From positions 104,103 through 168,102 of the forward strand of contig NZ_ANMR01000035.1 in NCBI RefSeq assembly GCF_000338275.1: a DNA stretch of 64,000 nt. The letters are read 5' to 3'. This document shows positions 27,725-36,418 of the stretch, piece after piece; positions within the stretch are counted from its first letter, which is position 1, and every line of letters begins with the position of its first letter. This DNA is from Staphylococcus xylosus NJ (lineage in GTDB: Bacteria > Bacillota > Bacilli > Staphylococcales > Staphylococcaceae). Position numbers and translations under genes: made by a program. The notes beneath the pieces were generated by a model that made no database searches, was not told the origin of the DNA, and worked only from the letters and a program-made list of their open reading frames with translations.

Positions 27725-28825
27725 TTATAAATCTATTTTACGGCCTTTCCAATGTATACGTTTTAACACATTGATATCTAACCACGATTTAATAAATATC
27801 ACTACAAAGCATATGAAAAACACTGGATGACAAATACTTGTAATAAGACTAAAATTGCCTGTTCTTCTAATGAATAAGTGAAATTGTAAAGCGTATATAA
27901 AATAGAAAATAATAGCTAATATCATATATAATGGGTCTAAATTAACAGAAAAAATTATAGCTAAAATAGTTACAAGTGACCCAAATAGCCATAAAAATAC
28001 AAAAGTAAGTGTAGATTTTTTAGTTACTTGAGATCCAAGCGCAAAATGTTTACTCCATCCCTCTAATAATGCTTTATATCCTTGGGGATACATTCTAAAA
28101 TTGACTACCCCTTGACCTTCATATAATTTAACTGGCAAATCGTAATCGTGATACGCTTTACTTATGGCAAACCCTTCGATAATTTGGTCTTTAGCTTTCA
28201 AATGACCTTGTGTCAGTTCATAATCTCGCTTATTCGTCAAAATCACAGGCCCAAATGCGCTTTGTTCTTTATTTGATGATTTAATTATTGAAAATTTATT
28301 CATACCGACGATTGTCATCAAATTAAAAATAGCCGATATATTTTCATATAATTTCTTTATCTTATGATAAGGCTGTATAGAAAGTAGACCTTTAGCGCCC
28401 TGTAGATAATATTGATTGACTATACGAGGGATACTGTAACCATTTGTAAATTGAACATCCGCATCAACAAACATCAATAAGTTATGAGATGCAAATTGAC
28501 TACCTTGCCAACAAGCATGCGATTTACCTTGCCATGTATCATCATTTTTAACAGTATATACACTTGCTCCGTAATATCGGGCAACGTCTGGTGTATCATC
28601 TGTTGAACCATCATCCATAATGATAACTTCTATTTCTTGCTCTTTACCTATACTGTTAAGTAATTTAGGTAAGTTCTCAACTTCATTTCTAGCAGGTACA
28701 ATAACACTGACAGCTTCCTCAATTCCTTCTTTGTCGCTACTTATAACTGCTCGACGCATATACATGCACATTCCACATATTAAAGATAATATCGTTAATA
28801 CCATAGCTATCATGTAAAGTGCCAT
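27725..28825 (-). CDS. crtQ: 4,4'-diaponeurosporenoate glycosyltransferase
   Basis: A 366-aa membrane GT2 enzyme that adds glucose to the carotenoid acid. An N-terminal membrane anchor is followed by the GT2 core: VSVIVPARNEVENLPKLL, VIIMDDGSTDDTPDVARYY and MFVDADVQFTNG. C-terminal helices follow (WLFGSLVTILAIIFSV, LYMILAIIFYFIYALQF). It lies 6 bases after crtP, in the order O-P-Q-M-N known for staphyloxanthin. Confidence 0.93.
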   Translation of the reverse strand: MALYMIAMVLTILSLICGMCMYMRRAVISSDKEGIEEAVSVIVPARNEVENLPKLLNSIGKEQEIEVIIMDDGSTDDTPDVARYYGASVYTVKNDDTWQGKSHACWQGSQFASHNLLMFVDADVQFTNGYSIPRIVNQYYLQGAKGLLSIQPYHKIKKLYENISAIFNLMTIVGMNKFSIIKSSNKEQSAFGPVILTNKRDYELTQGHLKAKDQIIEGFAISKAYHDYDLPVKLYEGQGVVNFRMYPQGYKALLEGWSKHFALGSQVTKKSTLTFVFLWLFGSLVTILAIIFSVNLDPLYMILAIIFYFIYALQFHLFIRRTGNFSLITSICHPVFFICFVVIFIKSWLDINVLKRIHWKGRKIDL

Positions 28826-28831
28826 TCAACC

Positions 28832-30322
28832 TCAACTACTTTCTCCAATAATAATAGCTTCTGCTACTTGCATACCACTTAAGGTTACCATGGGCATGCC
28901 CGCTCCTGGATTTACGGACCCACCTACAAAATACAAATTTTTATAATATTGACTTTTTTTAGGAAATTTAAAACCTTTATTCTTCTTCTTACTAGATACT
29001 ACACCGTATATGGCGCCTTTATTAGAATTATATTTATTTTCTATATCATGCGGCGTCCATACATCTTCGTATACTATGTGCTGTCTTAAATCCTGTAAGC
29101 CCATAGACTCCAATTTATCCAATATACGTTCTCGGAATTGACGATATTCCGCTTCACTAAATGGTTTATTTTGAATATACGGTATATGTGGCAATATTTT
29201 TATATTTTCATGTCCTTCTGGCGCTTGTGCCTCATCTGTTTTATTTGTATTAACGACATAAATTGTTGGATCTTCAGGCAAAATATATTGATGAAAAACT
29301 TCATCATAATTAACTTTAGAATTATCCGAAAAGAAAAAGTTATGATGTCTAAGCTCTGGATAACTTTTATCCACGCCCAAATGCATCACATAACCTGAGC
29401 TAGCTGGTTCAAATTTACGTTCCAATTTGTTTATTTTATGCTCATCAAAATTCAATAAATATTTATAAACAGGAATTACTTCCATATTAGATATAATGTA
29501 ATCTGCATATATTTCTTCGTTAGTTTCTAAAGTTATCCCTGTCACTTCGCTTTGGTTATTATAATTTATATGTTTGACAGAGGCATTAAAATGTATATAC
29601 ACCCCTAACTCTCTCGCTAATTGTTCCATCGCTTCTGCTAATTTATGAATCCCACCATCTACGTACCATAATCCTTCAGCATGTTGCATTTGAGGCAGTA
29701 AACTCAATACAGCTGGAGCATCATAAGACGAGGATCCTACATATTTGATAAAATATCCTAGCATTTCTCTTAAATAAGGGTTCTCGACTCTTTTGTTAAT
29801 TGCTTGTTGCATTGTATGAAAATAGTCGAATTGTTTTAAGGCTGAAAATGGACCATGGTAACGGATAATTGCAGACATCGTATCTAATCCTTTATCAAAA
29901 TAACTTCTTTTAGCAACTTCATGTATCTTTTGAGCATAATTAAAAAATGCAGTAAGTTGCTTTATATCTTTATTTGATAATGTTTCATTATTTATTAATA
30001 TATCTTCCATAGATTCATACAAATCTATAATTTGACCATCCGGATAAACATTTCTAATCTGTAATGCTAACTTGCGAATACTAACATAATCCTCTAGCTT
30101 TTCACCGCATTGTTGGAATAAATGTTGGAATACTTTAGGCATAGTTAAAATAGATGGACCGAGATCAAATCCATAGTCATCTATTTCTAGCCTATTTACC
30201 TTTCCACCAATATGTTTATTTTGTTCATATAAATCCACTTTATAACCTGCTTGAGCCATACAAATTGCACTGGAAATACCGCCTAGGCCCCCTCCGATGA
30301 CAATAACTTTTTTATTACCCAT
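28832..30322 (-). CDS. crtP: 4,4'-diaponeurosporene oxygenase
   Basis: A 496-aa flavin enzyme related to CrtN that oxidises the terminal methyl group of diaponeurosporene. It has a Rossmann start [20 protein letters not shown], then [19 protein letters not shown] and a C-terminal [20 protein letters not shown]. The length and position between crtO and crtQ separate it from CrtN. The ATG follows AAAAGGTGATTAA, and the gene abuts crtO with no spacer. Confidence 0.94.
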   Translation of the reverse strand: MGNKKVIVIGGGLGGISSAICMAQAGYKVDLYEQNKHIGGKVNRLEIDDYGFDLGPSILTMPKVFQHLFQQCGEKLEDYVSIRKLALQIRNVYPDGQIIDLYESMEDILINNETLSNKDIKQLTAFFNYAQKIHEVAKRSYFDKGLDTMSAIIRYHGPFSALKQFDYFHTMQQAINKRVENPYLREMLGYFIKYVGSSSYDAPAVLSLLPQMQHAEGLWYVDGGIHKLAEAMEQLARELGVYIHFNASVKHINYNNQSEVTGITLETNEEIYADYIISNMEVIPVYKYLLNFDEHKINKLERKFEPASSGYVMHLGVDKSYPELRHHNFFFSDNSKVNYDEVFHQYILPEDPTIYVVNTNKTDEAQAPEGHENIKILPHIPYIQNKPFSEAEYRQFRERILDKLESMGLQDLRQHIVYEDVWTPHDIENKYNSNKGAIYGVVSSKKKNKGFKFPKKSQYYKNLYFVGGSVNPGAGMPMVTLSGMQVAEAIIIGESS

Positions 30323-30811
30323 TTAATCACCTTTTCTTTTTCGCATTTTTAAATAAATACGTATTAACTTAGGACGATTATAGCGCTGTGCAATCACACA
30401 AGGCACATTGGCTATAATGACATAGAACAGATTAATGATTTTAACGCTTTTAGATGATTTAAAAAATGCAATAATAGGAATTATAGACAATAAATGTACA
30501 AGTTCAGCACGTCTAGTTTCTAGTATAAATTGACGTATTTCATTCTTATTATTAGATATATCAAATGTCGTTTTACTCACAATATTTGGATTAATATGTT
30601 TGCCATCTGGTAAATGACGTTTCCAATATTGGACTTTAACTAATTGTTGCCATAGTCGGCCTTCTTGTTCAAAATTCCAAGTTCTAAAATATATATTATT
30701 CTTCTCTAAATATTTATAACTAATACGCGTGCCTAATTGGGCAATGACCATTTGAACTATAAACCAATATAGCGCATTATATATTATTTTTTTCATCAAT
30801 TTAATTCTCAT
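30323..30811 (-). CDS. crtO: Glycosyl-4,4'-diaponeurosporenoate acyltransferase
   Basis: A 162-aa membrane protein that in S. aureus esterifies the glucosyl carotenoid with a fatty acid, the last staphyloxanthin step. Two or three hydrophobic segments are present (IIYNALYWFIVQMVIAQLG and LLSIIPIIAFF, IINLFYVIIANVPCVIAQRYN). Between them is WQQLVKVQYWKRHLPDGK, characteristic of CrtO. It overlaps the end of tspO by 11 bases, which ties the crt operon translationally to the genes upstream, unlike S. aureus where crtO heads the operon with its own SigB promoter. Confidence 0.93.
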   Translation of the reverse strand: MRIKLMKKIIYNALYWFIVQMVIAQLGTRISYKYLEKNNIYFRTWNFEQEGRLWQQLVKVQYWKRHLPDGKHINPNIVSKTTFDISNNKNEIRQFILETRRAELVHLLSIIPIIAFFKSSKSVKIINLFYVIIANVPCVIAQRYNRPKLIRIYLKMRKRKGD

Positions 30812-31301
30812 TTTTTCCTGTGTAGCTTGGATTCTCTTTATTTAAAAACCAATTCCCAGCCGTTAAATACGTTGCAAATGCACTCCAAAGCATGTATGGG
30901 ACTAGCAAGATACCCGCAATCTTCTTCACATTGAAAAATTTTACAGTTGTAGTTATTACTGCACCAAGCAATACAACGCTCTCTACTAATGCACTGAAGC
31001 GTAACTTATATTTAAAGTACAAGACTGACCATAAGTAATTAAGCCCTAATTGTGTATAGTAAACGCCTCTTAAAGTCTTATGTTCTGATTTATTAGTCAC
31101 TAGCGCATAAGCGACACCCATCGTTGTATAAAGTATTGGCCACACGATAGGAAAGACATATCCAGGCGGTGAAAAAGGCGGTTTAACATTCTTTTTATAA
31201 TCTTTTCGAGCATTTTTCACTGCAAATTTTCCTATAAATTTGCCACCGGTAACTGGCGTTATAACTTTTATGATTGATTTAATTATCTCGCTTGCTTTCA
31301 T
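30801..31301 (-). CDS. tspO: TspO/MBR-family membrane protein
   Basis: A 166-aa five-helix membrane protein. The family signature is complete: PPFSPPGYVFPIVWPILYTT at residues 40-59, followed by GVYYTQLGLNYLWSVLYF and a C-terminal LLVPYMLWSAFATYLTAGNW. TspO proteins bind porphyrins and cholesterol-like ligands and take part in tetrapyrrole and oxidative-stress responses; in Rhodobacter TspO tunes carotenoid and photosynthesis gene expression. The stop overlaps crtO by 11 bases and its start lies 42 bases after the SDR gene, so it sits between a stress gene and pigment genes. Confidence 0.92.
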   Translation of the reverse strand: MKASEIIKSIIKVITPVTGGKFIGKFAVKNARKDYKKNVKPPFSPPGYVFPIVWPILYTTMGVAYALVTNKSEHKTLRGVYYTQLGLNYLWSVLYFKYKLRFSALVESVVLLGAVITTTVKFFNVKKIAGILLVPYMLWSAFATYLTAGNWFLNKENPSYTGKNEN

Positions 31302-31343
31302 TGTTAATCTCCTCTTCTTTATAACTAACTATTCAACTAACCA

Positions 31344-32843
31344 CTATAGTTCAGCATTAGACATATTATTTCTTTTAGCTAAACACTTTTTCAATCCATA
31401 TAATTTTAAAACCACTGCGCCTACAATAACGACAGGTAAAATAAATTTTTTCATATTTACGTCTCCTTTTTTAATACTTTTCGTAGTTTCCAACTTCAAT
31501 TTAAAAAGATTCATTACACTTTTATGAACTTTTGCTTGAGTATACTTATACACCCACCATGGTAATGTAGGTTCATATTCTTGTAACGCTATAATACATT
31601 CATTGCTATTAGGCAATCTTCTAAACTCTAATCTCGCATTGCCACCGTTTGAATCAAGCGCAAAGTCACCGCCTACAATACGGTACAAAATTCTTTCATC
31701 ATTAGATGCCGTTTCATCTTTTTTTAATAAAAGTAAATCTTTATTCAAACATGGTACAGTTATTGAGAAGTTATCTTCATTAAAGTCGCTATTAACGACG
31801 TTTAGTGTAATCTTATTTAAAAAATCAGCATATAATTCTGTTACTTGGCTTATATTCATGTCTTTAGGTAAGATTGCTCTCGAAATTGCACGAACATCCT
31901 TAACTGCAGACTTACCTGATTTCTTATGTTTCTTTTGTTTTGTAGTTTCTTCCGCTAAAGCCTTACGTACACTCTCTCTAAAATCTATTTTGCCAACAGA
32001 GATACCTTCAACTGTATTTTCTTCATTTCTTACCATATCGTGAATCAAACTATCCATTAGTGGATAGACCATCTCTTTTGGAACACCAGAAATCAATTTA
32101 ACCCAATATTTACTCAGCCATATTGGAATAATAGGTAAGTCTAAGGTAGGTAAACGTTTATCTAATACTTCAGCGGTTTGCTTAAATAAGTCTTTATATG
32201 TCATATGAGTTGGTCCGCCGATATCAATTGATTCGTTAGTATGGGGGTTACGTTCTACAATCTTATAAAGCCCATTAATGACGTCTTCAATAGCTACTGG
32301 TAATGTTTTATTATATGCCCATTGTGGCAACAGTAACCCTGGTAGACGTTCCACCAATTTTTTTAGGATCGGGTAAGAGCTACCTTTCGAACCTATAATC
32401 AAACCAGCCCTTAAAGTACTTACTGGTACGCCATAAGCCCCTAAAATACGCTCACACTCTAAACGACTTCTTAAGTGTGGTGATAATTCATTTGTATTAG
32501 GGATTAATCCACTCATAAATACGATATGATTCACTTGATTAAAACTCGCTGCTTTTGCAAAATTGTCTGCTAGTAATGCATCCATATCTTCAAAACTTGC
32601 TTGTGTTAATTTAGCTGAAGGCATCATAGAATGCACTAAATATATAGCAATATCAACGTCCTTCATCACTTCTGTTATCTCGTTCAAATCAAATAAGTCA
32701 GCAGCTTTCCAAGTTACATTTTGTTCGTCCTTTTTATTCTCTATATGTCTAGAAACAGCTATAATTTCATAGTTGTCTTTTAACCTATTCATTAAATGAC
32801 CGCCAATATACCCCGAAGCACCAGTTAACAGAATTTTTTTCAT
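31344..32843 (-). CDS. NAD(P)-binding SDR-like protein with DUF2867-like C-terminus
   Basis: A 499-aa protein. The N-terminal extended-SDR Rossmann fold begins MKKILLTGASGYIGGHLM and continues with AIYLVHSMM, VNHIVFMSGL and STLRAGLIIGSKGSSYPIL, resembling NmrA/NDUFA9-type proteins. From about residue 310 a second domain reads RIVGGDFALDSNGGNARLEF and PTLPWWVYKYTQAKVHKSVM, like DUF2867. A single hydrophobic segment (FILPVVIVGAVVLKLYG) near residue 475 suggests a tail anchor. An in-frame TTG upstream coincides with the SD GGAGG, so the ATG is used. It probably heads an mRNA continuing into tspO and crt. Function unknown. Confidence 0.82.
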   Translation of the reverse strand: MKKILLTGASGYIGGHLMNRLKDNYEIIAVSRHIENKKDEQNVTWKAADLFDLNEITEVMKDVDIAIYLVHSMMPSAKLTQASFEDMDALLADNFAKAASFNQVNHIVFMSGLIPNTNELSPHLRSRLECERILGAYGVPVSTLRAGLIIGSKGSSYPILKKLVERLPGLLLPQWAYNKTLPVAIEDVINGLYKIVERNPHTNESIDIGGPTHMTYKDLFKQTAEVLDKRLPTLDLPIIPIWLSKYWVKLISGVPKEMVYPLMDSLIHDMVRNEENTVEGISVGKIDFRESVRKALAEETTKQKKHKKSGKSAVKDVRAISRAILPKDMNISQVTELYADFLNKITLNVVNSDFNEDNFSITVPCLNKDLLLLKKDETASNDERILYRIVGGDFALDSNGGNARLEFRRLPNSNECIIALQEYEPTLPWWVYKYTQAKVHKSVMNLFKLKLETTKSIKKGDVNMKKFILPVVIVGAVVLKLYGLKKCLAKRNNMSNAEL

Positions 32844-32860
32844 AAATTTAGCCTCCAATA

Positions 32861-32921
32861 AAAAAGATGAGCAGGAAAATCTTCCTCAGCTCATCCTTTG
32901 CATAATAAGCCTGTTTGCTCA
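32861..32921 (-). promoter_or_regulatory. Attenuator-like leader hairpin ahead of the SDR-tspO-crt genes
   Basis: On the minus strand GATGAGC-TG-AGGAA-GATT-TTCCT-GCTCATC is followed at once by TTTTTTA, a textbook intrinsic terminator. The SD GGAGG of the SDR gene starts about four bases later. A promoter cannot fit between the hairpin and the gene, so the hairpin must be inside its leader. Just upstream, TGAGCAAACAGG (32921-32910) can pair with the 3' arm (CCTGCTCA), which would prevent the terminator from forming. This is the layout of a transcription attenuator; the ligand or signal is unknown. Confidence 0.6.
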
Positions 32922-32971
32922 TTACAATTAATTTAATTATGATAAGAGTTCTAAGTCTCTTGTATAATATA

Positions 32972-32997
32972 ATACCCTTATATTATTAATGTATGCC
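32972..32997 (-). promoter_or_regulatory. SigB-like promoter candidate for SDR-tspO-crt
   Basis: On the minus strand GGCATA at 32997-32992 is followed after 14 bases by GGGTAT at 32977-32972. The -10 is the perfect SigB form; the -35 matches the extended SigB consensus only in part. Transcription from here would give a leader of about 120 bases containing the attenuator hairpin. S. aureus crt is SigB-dependent, which makes this promoter worth noting. Confidence 0.45.
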
Positions 32998-33051
32998 TTT
33001 ATAATTAAATTTAGTTAGATTTAATATTCTAATAACCACACTTTTGAAAAT

Positions 33052-33780
33052 CTAAAGCTTATCCCTAATGAAATTTTTCCAAACTATAATAACCGCAATA
33101 ACAAATAATATAAAACTAGCCGTGATTAAAATAATATCTACGCTTAAATAATGATTACTATTTTCTATATAAATACCATAAAAAGGCCATATTAAAACCA
33201 ATGGATATAGCCAATCTTTAAAAGAGACAGCTATAAAGAGTCCAATAATTGTAGCTAAAATTAACGCTATAAGCGTCCAACTCAATTCTGTTAAACCGAA
33301 TACTGTTTTAACATGATTATTTATCGCTAACGAAAAAATATTAACAATAGTTGCGACAGTCGTCCAACCGAAGTAAATTGAAATTGGGAAACGATTATAT
33401 CCGCGATAGCTGGATAATATTACATACATTTGAGCGATATTATAAAGTAATGCTATAATAACGATTACTGAAATTAAGAACCACTGTTGTGTATAAACAA
33501 TAATCCAAACACTATTTAATATAAAATTAATAATAGGAAGATACTTTAACCGACTTACTACTTCTTTATCACGCGAACGCATGAGCCACAATTTGATTAG
33601 CCATACTAAAATAAGCACATAGATTAAACCCCAAATTGCAAATGCGAAACCAGCAGGTTGAATAATTGCTTGTTTATTTTGGGCGATACTTCCTATATTA
33701 CTACCACTTAAATAATTAACTGCGATCATGATTAAAAAAGCGATAAAATATAAAATTACCCATTTTCTTTGACTATTCAT
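33052..33780 (-). CDS. TspO-related (tryptophan-rich sensory type) membrane protein
   Basis: A 242-aa membrane protein with seven or eight hydrophobic segments. Near residue 35 it carries IIQPAGFAFAIWGLIYVLIL, a motif shared by larger TspO-like proteins, and later IYFGWTTVATIVNIF. It is longer than TspO proper, and its ligand is unknown. An in-frame ATG 13 codons upstream has no SD; the chosen ATG follows AGGAGG. It lies on the same strand upstream of the SDR gene with a gap of about 210 bases holding a separate promoter and attenuator. Confidence 0.75.
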   Translation of the reverse strand: MNSQRKWVILYFIAFLIMIAVNYLSGSNIGSIAQNKQAIIQPAGFAFAIWGLIYVLILVWLIKLWLMRSRDKEVVSRLKYLPIINFILNSVWIIVYTQQWFLISVIVIIALLYNIAQMYVILSSYRGYNRFPISIYFGWTTVATIVNIFSLAINNHVKTVFGLTELSWTLIALILATIIGLFIAVSFKDWLYPLVLIWPFYGIYIENSNHYLSVDIILITASFILFVIAVIIVWKNFIRDKL

Positions 33781-33903
33781 TAATAAGCCTCCTATCTTTA
33801 ATTTAATAAATTGTATCATTTTTGGTGGTTATAAATATATGATAAGTAAATGGTGTGTTAAGTTTTAACAACAACTATTTAATTCTTTAACTAACATTTT
33901 TGG

Positions 33904-34059
33904 TTAACAATAAATATTACTTAAAGCATCTTTCCAACTTGCTTCGTCCTCTAACAATAAATCCCATGCTTTTACGTTTACGTCGCCACTGTTCATATTA
34001 AATTTAATCTTTGTTTTATCAATATCTGGCACCTTTATAAAATCTGTTAACTTAATCAT
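33904..34059 (-). pseudogene. Truncated N-terminus of a GIY-YIG-associated family protein
   Basis: A frame of 51 codons starts one base after the alpha/beta-hydrolase gene with a good GGAGG site. The product begins MIKLTDFIKVPDIDKTKIKF and contains VKAWDLLLEDEASW. In staphylococci and bacilli such an N-terminus belongs to GIY-YIG nuclease-related proteins of about 250-280 aa. Here it ends abruptly at NIYC-stop and no continuation is seen in any frame downstream. I read it as a truncated remnant; a genuine 51-aa protein is possible. The family link is from memory of the N-terminal pattern. Confidence 0.5.
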
Positions 34060-34060
34060 C

Positions 34061-34930
34061 TTATTTCCTCCACAAAAATGCGATAAAGTCTTTAGCAACT
34101 TCTTTATTTTCATGTAACTGGCTATGTTGTGCTGATTTCCCCTTATACTTGGACTCTTTATAGCTTTCTGGACTATCACCAAGTAAATATTTTAAAGACT
34201 TGGATGAACTATTAGATACACGTCCATCAGAATGAGTACCATCTTCCAAGTCTCCAAATATATTTAATACGGCAATATTTTTACCATTGTATATATCTTC
34301 AAGTTGTTGCAATTCTTGATAAGGGGGATTCATACGGCTTGGTTTACCATTAACATCCACACTAATTTCGTTCACTTTTTCATTCATATTTAATACGCCA
34401 TTATATGTCCCAGCAATATTCACTTGCTTATTCAATTGAGGTAACGAGGGATCATTCCCATATGTCAGCATATATTGCGCAAATGATAAATTCCCCATAG
34501 AATGACCTACAAAATTAAACTTATTAATGTCGTATTCACTTTGCAATTTCGTTAATACATTTTTAAACCATTTCGCATTTTCATCAAGATCACCTTGCTT
34601 ATTATTTGCTAGCTCAATTTGTACGATAGGATTAGCTGTATCTGTTTCAAGTTTCCCTTTTAATTCTACTTCTCCATCTTTAGATACAATTGCTGTGATC
34701 ACATCTTTAGTTACGCCATTTTGTTTAGCTTGCTTAACCATATATTTTTCTGAATTAGCGCTTCCACCATAACCATGTAGAAATAGTGTTGGTATTTGGC
34801 TATTAACAAAATTTGAGTGTCCAGACTTTTCCATCACAGATTGATTTTGAGTAAACATCTTTATAGTAATAAATGCCGCTATGATAACAACAACTATGAT
34901 ACATATGCCTCAAATCCATAACTTCCTCAC
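34061..34930 (-). pseudogene. DUF915 alpha/beta hydrolase with a nonsense codon in its signal anchor
   Basis: The body is an intact hydrolase: PTLFLHGYGGSANSEKY (oxyanion loop), then FNFVGHSMGNLSFAQYML with nucleophile Ser in GHSMG. An acidic residue follows in IFGDLEDGTHSDGRV and a late His in SAQHSQLHENKEV. Upstream, the same frame encodes IIVVVIIAAFITIK, a membrane segment, preceded by GTG AGG AAG TTA TGG ATT and then TGA at 34910-34912. The GTG has AGAGG eight bases ahead. So codon 7 is a stop and the signal anchor cannot be made from the proper start. Weak internal initiation at the ATG at 34858 would give a 265-aa cytoplasmic form. Confidence 0.75.
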
Positions 34931-35017
34931 TACAATAACCTCTATTCTGTCATTTTGTTTTAAGTATAAAGTATGTTAACAAAGATTTCTTTATTATTTA
35001 TTTGAATGTCCAAATTT

Positions 35018-35060
35018 AAAACGCTATAAAATGCCTTTCTTAAGCAATTTATAGCGTTTA
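35018..35060. terminator. Terminator downstream of the cnt operon
   Basis: AAACGCTATAAA pairs with TTTATAGCGTTT (12 perfect pairs, loop about 18) with A/T-rich flanks. It lies about 160 bases beyond the cntE stop and also faces the hydrolase gene promoter. Confidence 0.7.
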
Positions 35061-35219
35061 TTATATGTTTTCATATGTAATATCTCTAATAATTTTAAAC
35101 TTAATCAATAAATCATTTTAGCATCCACGCTAAGTATAACAATACAAACACTACTATTTTCATGATTGTAATTATTTCACTTTTCAAGCATCAAATACTA
35201 AAACTTTTGATAATCTACA

Positions 35220-36407
35220 CTAGTTCGATTTATAGGGTATAGGCTGTTTCGTCACACTTAATATCATTATGCAAATCACAAGCAGGCCACAAATAATATA
35301 CATCCATTTAAATCCTAGTGCATCAGATAGAGGTCCCATTATGACACTTCCCAAAGAAATACCTAAATCTGCACATGCAATAAACAAACCCAATAGCATG
35401 TTACGCCCTACTTTAGGTAAGACAAAGCTTAGATAAGACGTTAATGTTGGGTATACCAATGCTTGTGTCATACCGATTAATATTGCGCTCGCATAGAAAA
35501 TAAAGACGCCTACTTGCGGTCCAAAAGCCACAACAAAAGATGCAATCATTAATAACGATAATACAATCACCATAAATTTTGGATGCCATAATCCATCCGA
35601 TGGGATATATTTTCTTAAATAAAGTCTTGCTACAACCACTGCTATAGCTTGAATAGTTAGGAATATACCCGCACTAGCAAAACCATAATTCACAGTGTAC
35701 AACGGAACAAAAGTACTTACCGCACCAAACACAATCGACGCTACAATCATGATTAAACCACTATTGAACAACTCTTTGTTTTTGAAAAACTGAGCAAATA
35801 CCGTAACCGCATTAAATGACATTTTTTCAATTTTATGGGACGTATCTGGTTCTTGTTCGGCAATTGTGACGCGATAACCAAAGAATGTGGTGGATAGCGC
35901 AATAAAAATAATAACAATCGCAAAAATAGATATATTATCAGCGTGCCAAATACCAATAGCTATAATAGGACCAATCAAATTAGGAATTGTCGAAAATAGT
36001 GAATACAACGAAACCCCTTCTGAACGATGCTCTTCTGGTAAGGCATCAATAATTCCTAGTTGTAATGACATCGAGAAGAATGCTGTACATACACCTTGCA
36101 TCACACGTGCCAAGAAATATCCTTCTAATCCAGTAAAACCGTATAGAATTAAAGCAATTGCATTAATAATTAAAATGATACGCAATACTTTAATCGGGCC
36201 AACACGTGCAATAATTTGTCCTGCCCAAGGTCTAAATACCATAGCAGTTAGCATATAAGCACCCATTACAATACCGATAACCGTATTTGAAGCTCCAATA
36301 TCATGTCCTCGTAATGGTATAAAGACATTCAAAATAGCATTAGCACTAAAAAACATTAATGTTAGTATATATAGTCTCAAAAAAGGCCATGCCATAGCAC
36401 CTTTCAT
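35220..36407 (-). CDS. cntE: Staphylopine exporter, MFS family
   Basis: A 395-aa, 12-helix major facilitator. It shows MVFRPWAGQIIARVGPIKVLR (A-motif) near residue 60 and RVMQGVCTAFFSMSLQLGII near residue 100. Known CntE pumps metal-free staphylopine out of the cell. It lies 11 bases after cntF as the last gene of the nine-gene operon, the same order as in S. aureus. The start ATG follows AAGGAGTGAGAC. Confidence 0.92.
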   Translation of the reverse strand: MKGAMAWPFLRLYILTLMFFSANAILNVFIPLRGHDIGASNTVIGIVMGAYMLTAMVFRPWAGQIIARVGPIKVLRIILIINAIALILYGFTGLEGYFLARVMQGVCTAFFSMSLQLGIIDALPEEHRSEGVSLYSLFSTIPNLIGPIIAIGIWHADNISIFAIVIIFIALSTTFFGYRVTIAEQEPDTSHKIEKMSFNAVTVFAQFFKNKELFNSGLIMIVASIVFGAVSTFVPLYTVNYGFASAGIFLTIQAIAVVVARLYLRKYIPSDGLWHPKFMVIVLSLLMIASFVVAFGPQVGVFIFYASAILIGMTQALVYPTLTSYLSFVLPKVGRNMLLGLFIACADLGISLGSVIMGPLSDALGFKWMYIICGLLVICIMILSVTKQPIPYKSN

Positions 36408-36418
36408 TGTCTCACTCC

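Noticed and set aside
30909..30914. GGGTAT inside tspO as a SigB -10 for crtO
   Set aside because: No GTTT-like -35 at the right distance, so I do not call a promoter here, though a TSS inside tspO is still possible.
31603..32043. 146-codon plus-strand frame inside the SDR gene
   Set aside because: It is antisense to a well-supported protein, with Ser/Leu-rich shadow composition and no SD.
33904..34182. A 92-codon frame starting inside the hydrolase gene
   Set aside because: The first 41 codons overlap the hydrolase in another frame and have no SD; GGAGG at 34067-34071 marks the ATG at 34059.
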